64,000 nt of DNA from an uncultured Pseudomonadales bacterium (GTDB lineage Bacteria > Pseudomonadota > Gammaproteobacteria > Pseudomonadales > Pseudohongiellaceae). Position numbers and translations under genes: made by a program. The notes under the pieces were generated by a model. That model did no database searches, was not told where the DNA came from, and saw only the letters and a list, made by a program, of their open reading frames with translations. Each line of letters opens with the position of its first letter. Position 1 is the stretch's first letter. The stretch spans positions 62,001-126,000 of the forward strand of contig CALSTS010000003.1 of NCBI GenBank assembly GCA_943789335.1, written 5' to 3'. This document shows positions 18,147-28,177 of the stretch, in pieces.

Positions 18147-18557
18147 ATGAAATATTTTTGTAAATGTATTCTTTTTTTTACGATCTGCTTACCCCTGACA
18201 GGTATTGCTCATCATAGTTTTGAGATGTTTGACAGGGGAAACCCGATTAATATATCCGGTGAAGTAAGAGAGTTCCAATGGGTGAACCCTCATACCTGGA
18301 TACAATTACTTGTGACGGATGAACAGACCGGCGAAGTAATCGAATGGAGCATAGAAGGTCGCAGTCCAAATGTACTTGTACGTCGAGACTGGACACGAAA
18401 TAGACTGTTACCAGGAGAAAAAGTGACTCTAACAATCTATCCATTGAGAAATGGTGATCCCGGTGGAGCTATTATTACAGTAGAGAAAGCCGATGGCACA
18501 ATTATCAATGCTGACACGCCCACTGCTGTAGATACTGCAGAAGAAGGTCCACGATGA
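18147..18557 (+). CDS. DUF6152 family secreted protein, second copy
   Basis: A 136-residue exported protein with signal peptide MKYFCKCILFFTICLPL, mature start AHHSFEMFDRG, FQWVNPHTWIQLLVTD, WSIEGRSPNVLVRRDWTR and GDPGGAIITVEKADGTI. AGGA lies nine bases before the ATG. It shares the whole layout of the copy at 16825. Its stop overlaps the next start as ATGA. Function unknown; the pair arrangement with the following gene is repeated three times in the window. Confidence 0.8.
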   Translation: MKYFCKCILFFTICLPLTGIAHHSFEMFDRGNPINISGEVREFQWVNPHTWIQLLVTDEQTGEVIEWSIEGRSPNVLVRRDWTRNRLLPGEKVTLTIYPLRNGDPGGAIITVEKADGTIINADTPTAVDTAEEGPR

Positions 18558-19308
18558 AGACTCGTTTATTTAAAAAAGCTTTAGTGATGATGATAGTTAT
18601 GATGGCCAATCCGGGCGGCTATTCTGCTTTCGCCGCATCAGAGTCAGAAAATCTTAGTGATTTGACCGGATTATGGGTTGTATCTAATCGAAGTCTCCGT
18701 GGCAATCGTGACGAAGACTTCAACCTGCTGGAACCTGGAGACTATCTTAACGATAGCGGCCTGGCGGCAATTTCATCTGTAAGACCTGCCTATGACCCCA
18801 GTGCCATGTGCCTGCCATCAATTCCACGCCATTTGGGTGGGCCCTATCCAATAGAAATTATTCAAAATGAAGGCCGTGTAGCACAACTATTTGAATATGA
18901 TACGTTTTTAGAATTATCTATACCGATGGGCGTGAGCATCCTGATCCCATTGAAGATCAGCGTTTTATGGGGCACGCCACAGCTTTCTGGGAAGAAGATA
19001 CCTTAGTGGTTGATACCCAGAATTTCAATGGCAAAGCATGGTTAGCGGCCAATGGCCTTCCGGTCTCACAAAAAGCTCATCTGACCGAGTGGTATAGCCT
19101 TATTGAAGATGGCGTGACACTCCAACTCATAATGAAGTATGAAGACGAGGAGTATTTCACGAGACCTATATGGAGGAAGTATTACTTTAACCTGAAAAAT
19201 GAATGGGGTATTCGAGAATATTTCTGTGCTGAAGGCAATCGTGATAATGTTTTTAATCAGCAAGGCCTTCCGGGCTCATTACGAGAAGAAGATATTTTGG
19301 CAGAGTAA
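18554..19308 (+). pseudogene. Secreted protein of unknown family (GDTLVVDT type), one frameshift
   Basis: Reading from the coupled ATG gives a signal peptide (MKTRLFKKALVMMIVMM...) and LTGLWVVSNRSLRGNRDEDFNL. The frame is lost in a run of five T (18905-18909). Adding one T restores DTFFRIIYTDGREHPDPIED and joins MGHATAFWEEDTLVVDTQNF, then EYFCAEGNRDNVF to the stop at 19308. IYTDGREHP and GDTLVVDT-like motifs mark the same uncharacterised secreted family as the gene at 17210. The pieces without correction are 18554-19006 and 18967-19308. Confidence 0.8.
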
Positions 19309-19340
19309 ACTTTAACTCTCATAGATAACTTAGGTGAAAT

Positions 19341-20719
19341 ATGAAAAACAAATCCTTATCAATAGTGCTAGTAATACTCTTTAGTTTCGTTTTCTTTAAT
19401 CTTTCCCCGGTATTTGCGCAAGAGTCCGTCGATGAGATTTCTGGCATGTTTAACGATGGCACATTCTGGGTCGCTACTAAACCTGAGAATTGGAACGGAA
19501 CGCTGCTATTGGATCTTGATGCGGCGGGTTTTCTCCGGCCAGGCGCTGGCCAACCCGTTAGACGAAACAGCACCTTCAATGACTGGTTGTACTCCCAGGG
19601 TTTTGCTATAGGCGGTATTACACGCGAACCAGTCAGCTATGATTTTATCCAGGCGGCTGATTATTTAATGGATGTTCGTCAGCACTTTATTCAAAGATGG
19701 AATGAACCGGAACGCACGCTAGCACTTGGCACTTCGCGTGGTGCTTTTGTTGTTCGTATGAATCTTGAGCTTTACCCGGACATTTATGATGGTGGCTTTA
19801 TGAATGCCGGCGGTGGTGGTGGTGAAATTGCCGTTCTCAACAACAAATTGAATTCTTTGTTTGTGCTAAAAAATCTGGTTAATCCGGATTCCCCGCTAGC
19901 GCTGGTTAATATTGATGTGCAAGTTGAGAACGCTGCCCTGATTGAGCTTGTTGATGAAGCCAATTCCACGCCTCAAGGTCGTGCCAGACTGGCATTCGCT
20001 GCTTCCATGCAACAATTCGCTCTATGGGCAACTCCCAGCAAGCCAAAACCTGCCCAGGATGATTTTGAAGAACAACTCAATCAAATTGCAGAGAATATTG
20101 CCTTCGCAACCGCTGTACCGGTGCGAGGCGGAATAGAGAGAATAGCTCGTGGCAATGTTTCCTGGAATACCGATTCGGATTATGAGGATTTGTTAAATCG
20201 TTCTGGCCGTAGAGAGATGGTTGAGGCTTTATATAATTCGGCTGGACTAAGTTTAGCAGGAGATCTCGAACTACTTGCCAATACTCCACGCATTAGTGCC
20301 AATGCCGGTGCCATACGACGTATTGAACCGATGATGACCTACACGGGGCGAATTCAAGATCCTCTGATGAATCTTGATAACGATGATGTGGTGGATCCGG
20401 CTGCTGACAAATTGGCCTACTTAGACACCTTAAGAAATGCCGGAACTGATCATCTCTTCCGTTTAATCTGGACAGACATTGCCGGTCATGCCAGACATTC
20501 CAGTCTTGAGAAAGCCGTAGGTTTCACCCTTTAATTGATCGATTAGATTCAGGAGAATGGGGCGACACCTCTGTTGCAGCGCTCTTACACCTGGGCAATC
20601 AAATTGCAACAGCATCAACAATAGATTTAGGTGAAATGAATTTTTTTGATCCTGGACAATTAGCATCGCCATTAAATACCTGGGACGTTTCTAATTGGGG
20701 AAGCTACCAGCGAAAGTGA
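19341..20719 (+). pseudogene. Secreted alpha/beta hydrolase, frameshift near the C-terminus
   Basis: A signal peptide (to about QESVDE) precedes an alpha/beta-hydrolase domain with nucleophile elbow LGTSRGAF and a late His in DIAGHARHS. The frame stops at 20534 just after AVGF. Supplying one base near 20515-20525 (GGTTT) continues it as GFHPLIDRLDSGEWGDTS, then coding sequence to the natural-looking stop at 20717-20719. The main piece of 397 residues may still fold and contains the presumed catalytic residues. Substrate unknown; neighbours suggest ester or terpenoid-type compounds. Same homopolymer-type break as in the two genes before it. Confidence 0.75.
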
Positions 20720-20949
20720 TTGTTAAATAAACTTGTCATTATCAACTATAGCAAGGTTCACTCCATAGGACATCGACACTTTCATTGCATAATTAGTGCA
20801 CTGCCGACAAAGAATTATCGTTATGTCAGGTTTTTTAGCTTTGCATCATGAAAAAGGCAGTTGCAACTTTTAAAAAAAATTAATAGTGTTTTTTGATTTA
20901 AAAAGTTAACTTAATAAGTAAATAAATATTGAATTTAAGGCAGAATAAA

Positions 20950-22663
20950 ATGAAACCAGCAAATAATTTTAAATCAGTTCTGATACTAACTTCTGGTATC
21001 ACTTTGATGGCATGTGACGCACAAGTTGCAAATGATGCCGGAGAGGAAATGACAGTCGTTGCTTCAGAAGCTGTAAGCTGTCAACAAATTGAACAAGTAA
21101 CTCCCGCTGGCATAACAATTACTGATGCTCAGTCAACCGCTGCCAGTGACGAAATCCCGGTTAATCACTGTATTGTCCAAGGACAAATTCAGCAAAGAAC
21201 CGGTGAAGACGGCAACTCATATGCTATTTCATTTGAATTGCGTTTACCTGATGACTGGTCCGGACGTTTTTTTACATCAATTCAATGGCGGTAATGATGG
21301 TGCTGTAGTGCCAGCATTGGGAAGACTAGGTGTTTTTGCAGAAAATGACAGCGCACTTGCGCGAGGTTTTGCTGTCGTGTCCAGTGATGCAGGTCATGAC
21401 GGTTCTGCTCATCCCGAATCGGGCCTCGCTGGTGCGAATATCTTTGGTCTTGAGTTCGAATCACGTAAAGATTATGGCTACGATGCAGTTGTTGCATTGC
21501 ATCCCGCAGCGATGGAACTCACCGAAGCCTATTACCAGGCACCCATTCAATTTACTTATGGTATGGGTTCATCCAACGGTGGACGGCATGCCATGATCGC
21601 GGCCAGCCGCATGGGCGATCAGTTCGATGGTCTTGTCGCTGGTTATCCCGGCTTTAATTTGCCAAAAGCAGGGATTCAGCACGCCTGGGATGTACAGGCC
21701 TTCAGAAGCGTAGGCTCCACTTTACAGCAAGCCTTTTCCAGAGAAGAACTCGCCATTGTTGCCGATCATGTTCTGGCTTCCTGTGATCGCCTGGATGGCA
21801 TCGAGGACGGGCTCATCTTTGATACGCTTGCCTGTCAGAGCACTTTTGAACCCTCTATTATGAGCTGTTCGGCAAACGTGACAGATTCCTGTTTACCCGC
21901 AGAAAAAGTGAATGTCCTGGCTCAAATTCTGAGCGGCCCCAAAAACAGTGCTGGTGAACAGCTCTACAGTGAATGGGCCTGGGATACCGGCCTGGCATCA
22001 GGTAACTGGCGTGCATGGAAACTGGAATCAGGCATCCCACCCTGGGACGGGCAGCCTATCATTGCTGTTATGGGTGCAGGATCATTGGCTCAGGTCTTTA
22101 CAACTCCTCCAACCTCTTTGGGTGGTAGTTCAGAAAACCTGGAACAATACCTGATGGATTTTGATTTCGATCTCGACGCGCCCAAAATTAATGCCACATC
22201 GGATCAGTATCCGGAATCAGCCATGCAGTTAATGACCCCACCTGATGCCGAGTCGCCCACGCTTGCCACTTTAGATGCTGAAGGTGGAAAACTGCTTATT
22301 TTTCATGGCGTATCAGATCCGGTTTTCTCTTTTTTAGATACAGTAAACTGGTATGAAAACCTGACTGAGAACAAGCCTGATGCAAATGATTTTGCGGTCC
22401 TCTACAGTGTCCCGGGAATGCCCCACGGACCTGGCGGCAGTGCCGCAGACCAGTTTGACCCCTTATCCAAGATAACTGAGTGGGTCGAAAATGGTATAGC
22501 ACCCGGAACAATCACAGCGATTGTTCGAGAAGACAATCAGGAAGCGCCTGAAGCATTACGGGGTTTCACAAGAAAACTTTGTCAGTGGCCTGCAGTATCC
22601 CGATATATAGGACCAGATCCGAGCTCTGCCGACTCCTTTGCCTGCACCACCACATTGCGATAA
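20950..22663 (+). pseudogene. Tannase/feruloyl esterase family lipoprotein, frameshift
   Basis: The ATG at 20950 starts a lipoprotein signal ending in the lipobox LMAC. The frame breaks in seven T at 21267-21273. One T fewer joins DDWSGRF to LHQFNGGNDGAVVPALGRL, and the frame then continues to 22663. Tannase-family marks: GMGSSNGGRHAMIAASR (nucleophile Ser), ISGVSDPVFSF-like Asp region and PGMPHGPGG (His). Cys pairs typical of the family are present (ASCDRLDG, SCSANVTDSCL). It is homologous along its length to 23893-25680. It would release phenolic acids from esters outside the cytoplasm. Confidence 0.8.
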
Positions 22664-22702
22664 TTATGCAAAGAGGCTAGTTAATAAATTAACAAGCAAG
22701 CC

Positions 22703-23254
22703 CTATATAAGCCTGAAGACTCTGATCAAGACAGCATCCCTTTCCGGGCGTAAACTGTCCAGCGTACCAACATGGATAGACTGGTTAAGCCAGCCATATT
22801 CTTCTGGCGCAGTTATATGTATAAAAGAGAATCTAGGTTGTTCAGCTTGAGGGGAAATAATAACCTGATTACGCACGGTGAATATTGCACCATCATCGGT
22901 TTGTAATTCATATAAGGCATCAAGGGTTCGAACCCCGTCTCCTCTCAACAGTTGCCTGTCTGCGCCGCCAGCAAGCACCGTCCCGCGAATATTGGGCCCT
23001 TCAAATGTGCCTCCGGTAATCGGCACCATGGCTCTTTGACCAACGGGCCCTTCACCTAAATCTATGCCGGGTTCTATATCAACAATCGCTTCATAGACGA
23101 ATTCTGTTTCGGGGTAATTAAATGGAATTTGAGGTACCAGTGGGGGTGACACTTGCTGCGCTTTAACTGCTCCGGCAGCCAGAGTCAGGCCTGCGGCACC
23201 CAGCAGCATATCTCTTCGATTAAAGCTCAGGGCTGATTTTTTATCATCACTCAT
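22703..23254 (-). CDS. DUF3237 domain protein with Tat signal
   Basis: A 183-residue protein. The twin-arginine signal NRRDMLLGAAGLTLAAGAVKA predicts export. The mature part is a DUF3237 barrel: FVYEAIVDIEPGIDLGEGP, VPITGGTFEGPNIRGTVLAGGADRQL, then DALYELQTDDGAIFTVRNQ. The family is of unknown function but is often found in aromatic or ester catabolism clusters. It lies between two tannase-like genes and next to a second DUF3237 gene, suggesting these act on the same class of compounds. Confidence 0.88.
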   Translation of the reverse strand: MSDDKKSALSFNRRDMLLGAAGLTLAAGAVKAQQVSPPLVPQIPFNYPETEFVYEAIVDIEPGIDLGEGPVGQRAMVPITGGTFEGPNIRGTVLAGGADRQLLRGDGVRTLDALYELQTDDGAIFTVRNQVIISPQAEQPRFSFIHITAPEEYGWLNQSIHVGTLDSLRPERDAVLIRVFRLI

Positions 23255-23317
23255 AATAGTTCTCTCTTTTTTTTTAATATCAAATAATGAAATAGAATTC
23301 AGAGTTATTGTTGGCTT

Positions 23318-23857
23318 TTAGTGCAGGCGCCAAAAACGAATAACCACACCATTAGGATAGCGTTCACCGGTTGCAACAAAGATAGATCTCATTAGCCATT
23401 CAAGTTCTGGCGCACTGGTTTCAAACTTGGGGATAGCGCGAAAATATATTTGCGACTGGTCCACCACTTCTCCAGCATTAAGACGGCTAATCACCTCAGG
23501 TGGCGCATGCCTGATGCCGACATTAGACACGTAAATTAAATCACCTGAATCAGTTTCCAAGGTATAACGGGCATCAATGTCAGTAAAACCATCTTCACGG
23601 ATAATCTGCCAGTCAGCACCGCCAGGTACAACTCGACCTTGGATTCCAGGACCTTCGAAACTACCACCCAGAATATCCACAATACGTCTGGTGCCATTCG
23701 GCAGCAGGCCAACCACTGTCGGATCAGCGACCTCTACCAAGACTTCAAACGCAAAACTTAGTTCCGGAGCAGCAGGTATGTCCTGCGCCTGTATACTGGC
23801 AATAAAAAAGCTGTTCACTAAACTTAGCAGCAGGGTAATCGATTTCAGTTTATTCAT
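23318..23857 (-). CDS. DUF3237 domain protein, Sec-exported
   Basis: The second of two adjacent ATGs (23857) is six bases after GAGG and is the best start, giving 179 residues; a TTG upstream would put residues before the signal peptide. Signal sequence MNKLKSITLLLSLVNSFFIA is followed by a DUF3237 domain: LSFAFEVLVEVADPTVVG, DILGGSFEGPGIQGRVVPGGADWQI and DARYTLETDSGDLIYVSN. It is a paralogue of the gene at 22703 but uses a Sec rather than a Tat signal. The stop of the tannase-like gene upstream is 36 bases away. Confidence 0.88.
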   Translation of the reverse strand: MNKLKSITLLLSLVNSFFIASIQAQDIPAAPELSFAFEVLVEVADPTVVGLLPNGTRRIVDILGGSFEGPGIQGRVVPGGADWQIIREDGFTDIDARYTLETDSGDLIYVSNVGIRHAPPEVISRLNAGEVVDQSQIYFRAIPKFETSAPELEWLMRSIFVATGERYPNGVVIRFWRLH

Positions 23858-23892
23858 CATTTTCCTCAGACTTATATTTAAACCAGCACTTA

Positions 23893-25680
23893 TCAAGGAG
23901 CTACACAGCTAAAGTTAGCAGCATTTTCAATATCTCCGCTACCGTTATATCTGGCAACTTCAGGGAAAGCACATAAAGGGCGTGTGCGCTCAGGCGACCA
24001 ATCTGCTGGTATTTCAGCATTATTGCCACGGGCTGAAGCGATGACACGATCAGGGGTTTCACCCTGTTCAACCCAGGCTACCAAGGCCTCGAACATATTA
24101 AATTGATCAGTACTGGGGCCGCTTGAACAATGGCCCATTCCGGGCACCAGATACAGTCTGGCAAATTCATCCGCATTACCTGCATTTTGAGCATCTAGCG
24201 CTGAATACCAGCGGATAGTATCGTCAGGCGAAAATACGCCATCTGCCATGCCGTGATAAACCATTAATTTAGAACCATTATCTCGTAAGGTCGCCATGTT
24301 ATTTGGGTTAGGCGGCGTCATAAAAGACATTGGAGACTCTGTATAAAGCTCGTTCGTGCCATAGATTTTAGGCGCATCGGTATCCATATCAAAATTCATC
24401 GCAAACTGATATCCACCTTGTTCTCTAAACATATCTATATCGAAAGGCGGCGTAGTGAAAATTGCAGCCGTTGCACCAGGGTCACGATTCTGGCTTTGTG
24501 AAGAGTTAAATTTCCAGCCAGCCCAACTCTGCCCAGCCATACCTGGATCATAGGGGAAACTGGTATATATTGGCTCTCCAGCTGAATTACGAGCACCGCT
24601 CATAATATTACTAAGCACTGTTCTCTGATCGTCAGTTAAACAACTACCGTCTCTATCTGCAGTACAGCTTGGCACATCCCTTTCTAGTTCAAAAGCTGCC
24701 CGACAAGACATGGTATCGCCAACTATTCCATCAGTTAAGCCATCCAAGCCGTCACAACGTTCAAGCACACTGCTGGCTATCAGGTCTCTTTCTGCTTGGG
24801 TGAAAGCGCTGCTGATATCCGGGTCGCCATTTTCATTTAATGAGGTCGCGACTAATGAAAATTGCTGAACAGCATAAAGTTGTGCAACTGCCGCTTGGGG
24901 AAGGTTAAAGCCGGGATTGCCAGCAAGAATTCCATCATACTGATCGGCGAATCGAGCCGCGGCAACCATGCCATGACGTCCACCATTTGAACATCCGGCA
25001 AAATAAGATCGATCCGGGCCTTTCCCATAAGCTTCTGTAATTAAGGTTTTAGCCATAGGGGTCAAGCTTGCAACAGCATTGTAGCCATAATCAATTCGCG
25101 CCTGAGGATCAATACCAAAGAAAGGTGCTGGGCCCTGGTGTCCTGCATCCGAATTGATCACCGCATATCCTAATTGCAAAGCTGTTGTCGTTTGACCACC
25201 ACCCAGATTGCCTGATGCTGTATTAACAAATCCATCGACACCTCCGTTAGCATGGTAAAAAAACCGTCCATTCCAATCTTCAGGCAAGCGCATTTCAAAA
25301 CCGATAGCGTAAGTGTTGTTATCGATTGGGCTTACTCGTTCATTCATTTTCCCGGTTATGAGACAGTGTGCAGCCGCTTCACTACTTCTGCCTCTGCCTT
25401 CAGCTACGGGGCCGGCAGGAATTGCTGTGACGCTGGTAATCACTGTCTGATTAAAAGAAAACTGAGAACTTAATGCTTCGCAATTCAGTAAACTGCTCCC
25501 AGTGACTTGAGAGATTGCTGCAGACATTGCACTTGGCATTTCATTACTCGAAGTTACTTCTACTGTTGGGGCGTCAACAGCAGAATCATCTCCACTACAG
25601 GCTGCTATTAAAAGTAGGAAGGGAATAATTAAAAATATTTTTAAATTTTGAACTATGTAAGATTTTTTTATTATATCCAT
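23893..25680 (-). CDS. Tannase/feruloyl esterase family lipoprotein
   Basis: The ATG at 25680 follows GAGG by six bases; a TTG two codons upstream is less likely. The 595-residue protein has a lipoprotein signal ending LLLIAAC. Tannase-family features: LPEDWNGRFFYHANGGVDGF, nucleophile elbow FAGCSNGGRHGMVAAAR, VYHGMADGVFSPDD (Asp region) and PGMGHCSSGPSTDQF (His). Cys residues ERCDGLDG and SCTADRDGSCL match family disulphides. It likely hydrolyses phenolic esters in the periplasm or at the outer membrane, feeding the adjacent CoA-ligase/lyase pathway. It is transcribed divergently from that pathway. Confidence 0.9.
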   Translation of the reverse strand: MDIIKKSYIVQNLKIFLIIPFLLLIAACSGDDSAVDAPTVEVTSSNEMPSAMSAAISQVTGSSLLNCEALSSQFSFNQTVITSVTAIPAGPVAEGRGRSSEAAAHCLITGKMNERVSPIDNNTYAIGFEMRLPEDWNGRFFYHANGGVDGFVNTASGNLGGGQTTTALQLGYAVINSDAGHQGPAPFFGIDPQARIDYGYNAVASLTPMAKTLITEAYGKGPDRSYFAGCSNGGRHGMVAAARFADQYDGILAGNPGFNLPQAAVAQLYAVQQFSLVATSLNENGDPDISSAFTQAERDLIASSVLERCDGLDGLTDGIVGDTMSCRAAFELERDVPSCTADRDGSCLTDDQRTVLSNIMSGARNSAGEPIYTSFPYDPGMAGQSWAGWKFNSSQSQNRDPGATAAIFTTPPFDIDMFREQGGYQFAMNFDMDTDAPKIYGTNELYTESPMSFMTPPNPNNMATLRDNGSKLMVYHGMADGVFSPDDTIRWYSALDAQNAGNADEFARLYLVPGMGHCSSGPSTDQFNMFEALVAWVEQGETPDRVIASARGNNAEIPADWSPERTRPLCAFPEVARYNGSGDIENAANFSCVAP

Positions 25681-25775
25681 TTGCAACCTCTAAAATTATG
25701 TATTTGGTCCCAGCTTAAGACAATCTATTCTATCTAAAATAATTACTTTGTCTTATTGAAAATGACTATATCGAA

Positions 25776-25792
25776 TGTTATGCTAAATAACA
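25776..25792. promoter_or_regulatory. Candidate operator, inverted repeat
   Basis: TGTTAT and ATAACA flank GCTAA, 30 bases before the ech start and in the divergent region with the esterase gene. Such a site would suit a MarR-type repressor controlling both sides. The DNA is AT-rich, so chance is possible. Confidence 0.35.
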
Positions 25793-25822
25793 ATAATTAT
25801 TAAATTACTTTAGGTGTGTTTT

Positions 25823-26650
25823 ATGTCTTCAGATACCGTTACTTATGTCATTGAAAAGCGAATAGCTTGGGTTAGTTTCAATCGTCCAGAAAAGCGTAAT
25901 GCAATGAGCCCCGAGCTCAATCGCCGAATGATGGAAGTGCTAGATGAACTGGAGCATAGTGATGATGTGGGTGTTCTCGTATTGACAGGCGAAGGCACTG
26001 CCTGGACAGCTGGTATGGATCTCAAAGAATACTTTCGTGAAACTGAAGCTACCGGACTCGCTGGTATACGCAAAGCCCAAAGGGAATCATATGGCTGGTG
26101 GCGTCGACTGCGTTGGTATCAAAAACCGACTATAGCCATGGTCAATGGCTGGTGTTTCGGTGGCGGTTACGGACCTCTATATTCCTGTGATTTAGCGATT
26201 GCTTCGGAAGATGCAAAATTTGGCTTGAGTGAAATTAACTGGGGCATTTTGCCTGGTGGCGGAGCAACTAAAGTAGCGATTGATCTCATGCCTATGCGTG
26301 ATGCAATGTACCACGCTCTCACTGGTGAAAATATTGACGCTAAAAAAGCCGCTGAATGGAAACTGATTAACGAAGCCGTTCCAGCAGATCAGCTAAAAAC
26401 CAGGGTCACAGAATTATGTAATGTATTGCTGCAAAAGAATCCAGTTGCTCTGAAAGCTACCAAAGATGCTGTTCGTCGTGTTAAAGAAATGACCTATGAC
26501 AATGCTGAAGATTATCTGGTTCGAGCTCAGGAAGCTGCAAATAGTTACGACAATGAAGGCCGCAAAGAAGGTATCCGCCAGTTTATTGATGAGAAGTCCT
26601 ATAAGCCCGGTCTTGGCACTTATGATGTTTCTAAACAGAAAAAATCCTGA
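25823..26650 (+). CDS. ech: p-Hydroxycinnamoyl-CoA (feruloyl-CoA) hydratase/lyase
   Basis: The ATG at 25823, preceded by TAGGTG, gives 275 residues; a GTG three codons upstream is the alternative. This crotonase-fold enzyme adds water to feruloyl- or coumaroyl-CoA and splits it into vanillin or 4-hydroxybenzaldehyde plus acetyl-CoA. It matches the hydratase/lyase group closely: GMDLKEYFRE, NGWCFGGGYGPLYSCDLAIA with Ser121, and FGLSEINWGILPGG with Glu137, plus the late Tyr in SYDNEGRKEG. It heads an operon with the CoA ligase 16 bases downstream and the transporter after it. No vanillin dehydrogenase is in the window. Confidence 0.92.
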   Translation: MSSDTVTYVIEKRIAWVSFNRPEKRNAMSPELNRRMMEVLDELEHSDDVGVLVLTGEGTAWTAGMDLKEYFRETEATGLAGIRKAQRESYGWWRRLRWYQKPTIAMVNGWCFGGGYGPLYSCDLAIASEDAKFGLSEINWGILPGGGATKVAIDLMPMRDAMYHALTGENIDAKKAAEWKLINEAVPADQLKTRVTELCNVLLQKNPVALKATKDAVRRVKEMTYDNAEDYLVRAQEAANSYDNEGRKEGIRQFIDEKSYKPGLGTYDVSKQKKS

Positions 26651-26666
26651 TTAAGGAGCACATCAA

Positions 26667-28142
26667 ATGAATGGTGCAGCAGATCTACTCGGCTTCCATG
26701 CTCGTTTCAGAGCAGATGAAGTCGTTGCCATTGATTTACCTAGAAAGAGACATTGGACTTATGCTGAACTAGACCTAAGTTGTGGGCAATGTGCTTCGGC
26801 TTTAAAAAAACATGGAATCCAGCAAGGTGATCGACTTGTCTGTCTTGCTAAAAACCGCGTAGAGTTGATTGCCCTTCATCTAGCCTGTGCGCGTATTGGC
26901 GCCATTTATGTCCCTCTCAACTGGCGCCTCACCACAACTGAAATTAATTCATTAATTGCAGATGCTGAGCCTAAACTCATTATTGGTGATGACTTATTAG
27001 AAACTGCCGGTCTGCAAGGAATTGACCTTGAAAGCTTCCTGCAACAGTCCGCTACGCTCGACGCTATGCCCTATCACTTCATAGACAGCGATTTACCGTC
27101 TTTAATTTTATATACCTCGGGCACTTCCGGAAAACCTAAAGGCGCCCTCCTCAGCGAGAACAATCTGACCGAAACAGCTATTAATTTTAGCCTTGTTGGC
27201 AAGTTCAGCAGTAACAGCGTGGTAATGAGTGATGCCCCGATGTTCCACATTATTGGTCTTATTACCGCAATACGACCAGCGATGTTACAAGGTGCCAGCT
27301 TTGTTGTTTCCGATGGCTTTGACCCCGCTCGGACGCTTGAGCGCTTGGCCGATTCCAAATTAAAGGTCTCCCACTATTTCTGTGTGCCTGTGATGGCGGA
27401 TTTAATAAAAGCAGAACCTGCCTACACACCTGACAAACTCAAAGGGCTTACGGCGATTTTCACCGGTGGCGCGCCCTATGCGGAAGCTAAGATTCAGGGC
27501 TGGGTTAAGGATGGCGTAGCGGTCGCCAATGGCTTTGGTATGAGTGAAGCCGGAACAGTATTTGGCATGCCTCCTGATATTGATCTGATTGCAGCTCGAC
27601 CCGGTTCGACCGGGATTACTACATCAAGAGTAAAAGCCCGCATTGTTGATAGCGACGGTGAAGCTTGTCAGGCTGGGGCATCAGGTGAACTGCAGTTAAA
27701 AGGCCCCAATGTCACTTCAGGCTATTGGCGCAGACCAGAAGAAAACACCAAGGTTTTCACAGAAGATGGCTGGTTTTGTACAGGCGATATTGCCCGCTGC
27801 GATGAAGAAGGCTATTTCTGGATTGTAGATCGGCTAAAAGACATGTTTATTTCAGGCGGCGAAAATGTTTACCCTGGAGAAATTGAATCTTTGCTAGCAC
27901 ATGATCCTGCAATTAAGGAATGCGCGGTCATCGGCAGGCCAGATGAAAAATGGGGCGAAGTTGGGCATTTATTTGTCGTACTTGCTGACCCGAAATCCGA
28001 CGCTGATGCCGACTCTTTTATTCAAAACCTCGACGGCAAACTGGCTCGATTCAAATTACCCAAGTATGTTAGTCTGCTGGACGCTTTACCTAGAAATGCC
28101 AATGGCAAAATTGTTAAATCTGCCCTTTTGGAAAAAATATAA
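26667..28142 (+). CDS. fcs: Acyl-CoA synthetase, probable feruloyl/hydroxycinnamoyl-CoA ligase
   Basis: A 491-residue adenylate-forming enzyme with ATP-binding loop LILYTSGTSGKPKG (147-160), NGFGMSEAG, GYWRRPEEN, the WFCTGDIARCDEEGYF hinge region, GGENVYPGEIE, and the catalytic Lys481 in NANGKIVK. It activates hydroxycinnamic acids with ATP and CoA for the lyase encoded upstream. Substrate assignment rests on context: it is directly between the lyase and an aromatic-acid transporter. A perfect ribosome site (AAGGAG) precedes the ATG. Confidence 0.88.
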   Translation: MNGAADLLGFHARFRADEVVAIDLPRKRHWTYAELDLSCGQCASALKKHGIQQGDRLVCLAKNRVELIALHLACARIGAIYVPLNWRLTTTEINSLIADAEPKLIIGDDLLETAGLQGIDLESFLQQSATLDAMPYHFIDSDLPSLILYTSGTSGKPKGALLSENNLTETAINFSLVGKFSSNSVVMSDAPMFHIIGLITAIRPAMLQGASFVVSDGFDPARTLERLADSKLKVSHYFCVPVMADLIKAEPAYTPDKLKGLTAIFTGGAPYAEAKIQGWVKDGVAVANGFGMSEAGTVFGMPPDIDLIAARPGSTGITTSRVKARIVDSDGEACQAGASGELQLKGPNVTSGYWRRPEENTKVFTEDGWFCTGDIARCDEEGYFWIVDRLKDMFISGGENVYPGEIESLLAHDPAIKECAVIGRPDEKWGEVGHLFVVLADPKSDADADSFIQNLDGKLARFKLPKYVSLLDALPRNANGKIVKSALLEKI

Positions 28143-28177
28143 TAACAACAAGCTAGTCTAGCTGGAGAAAGACAATC

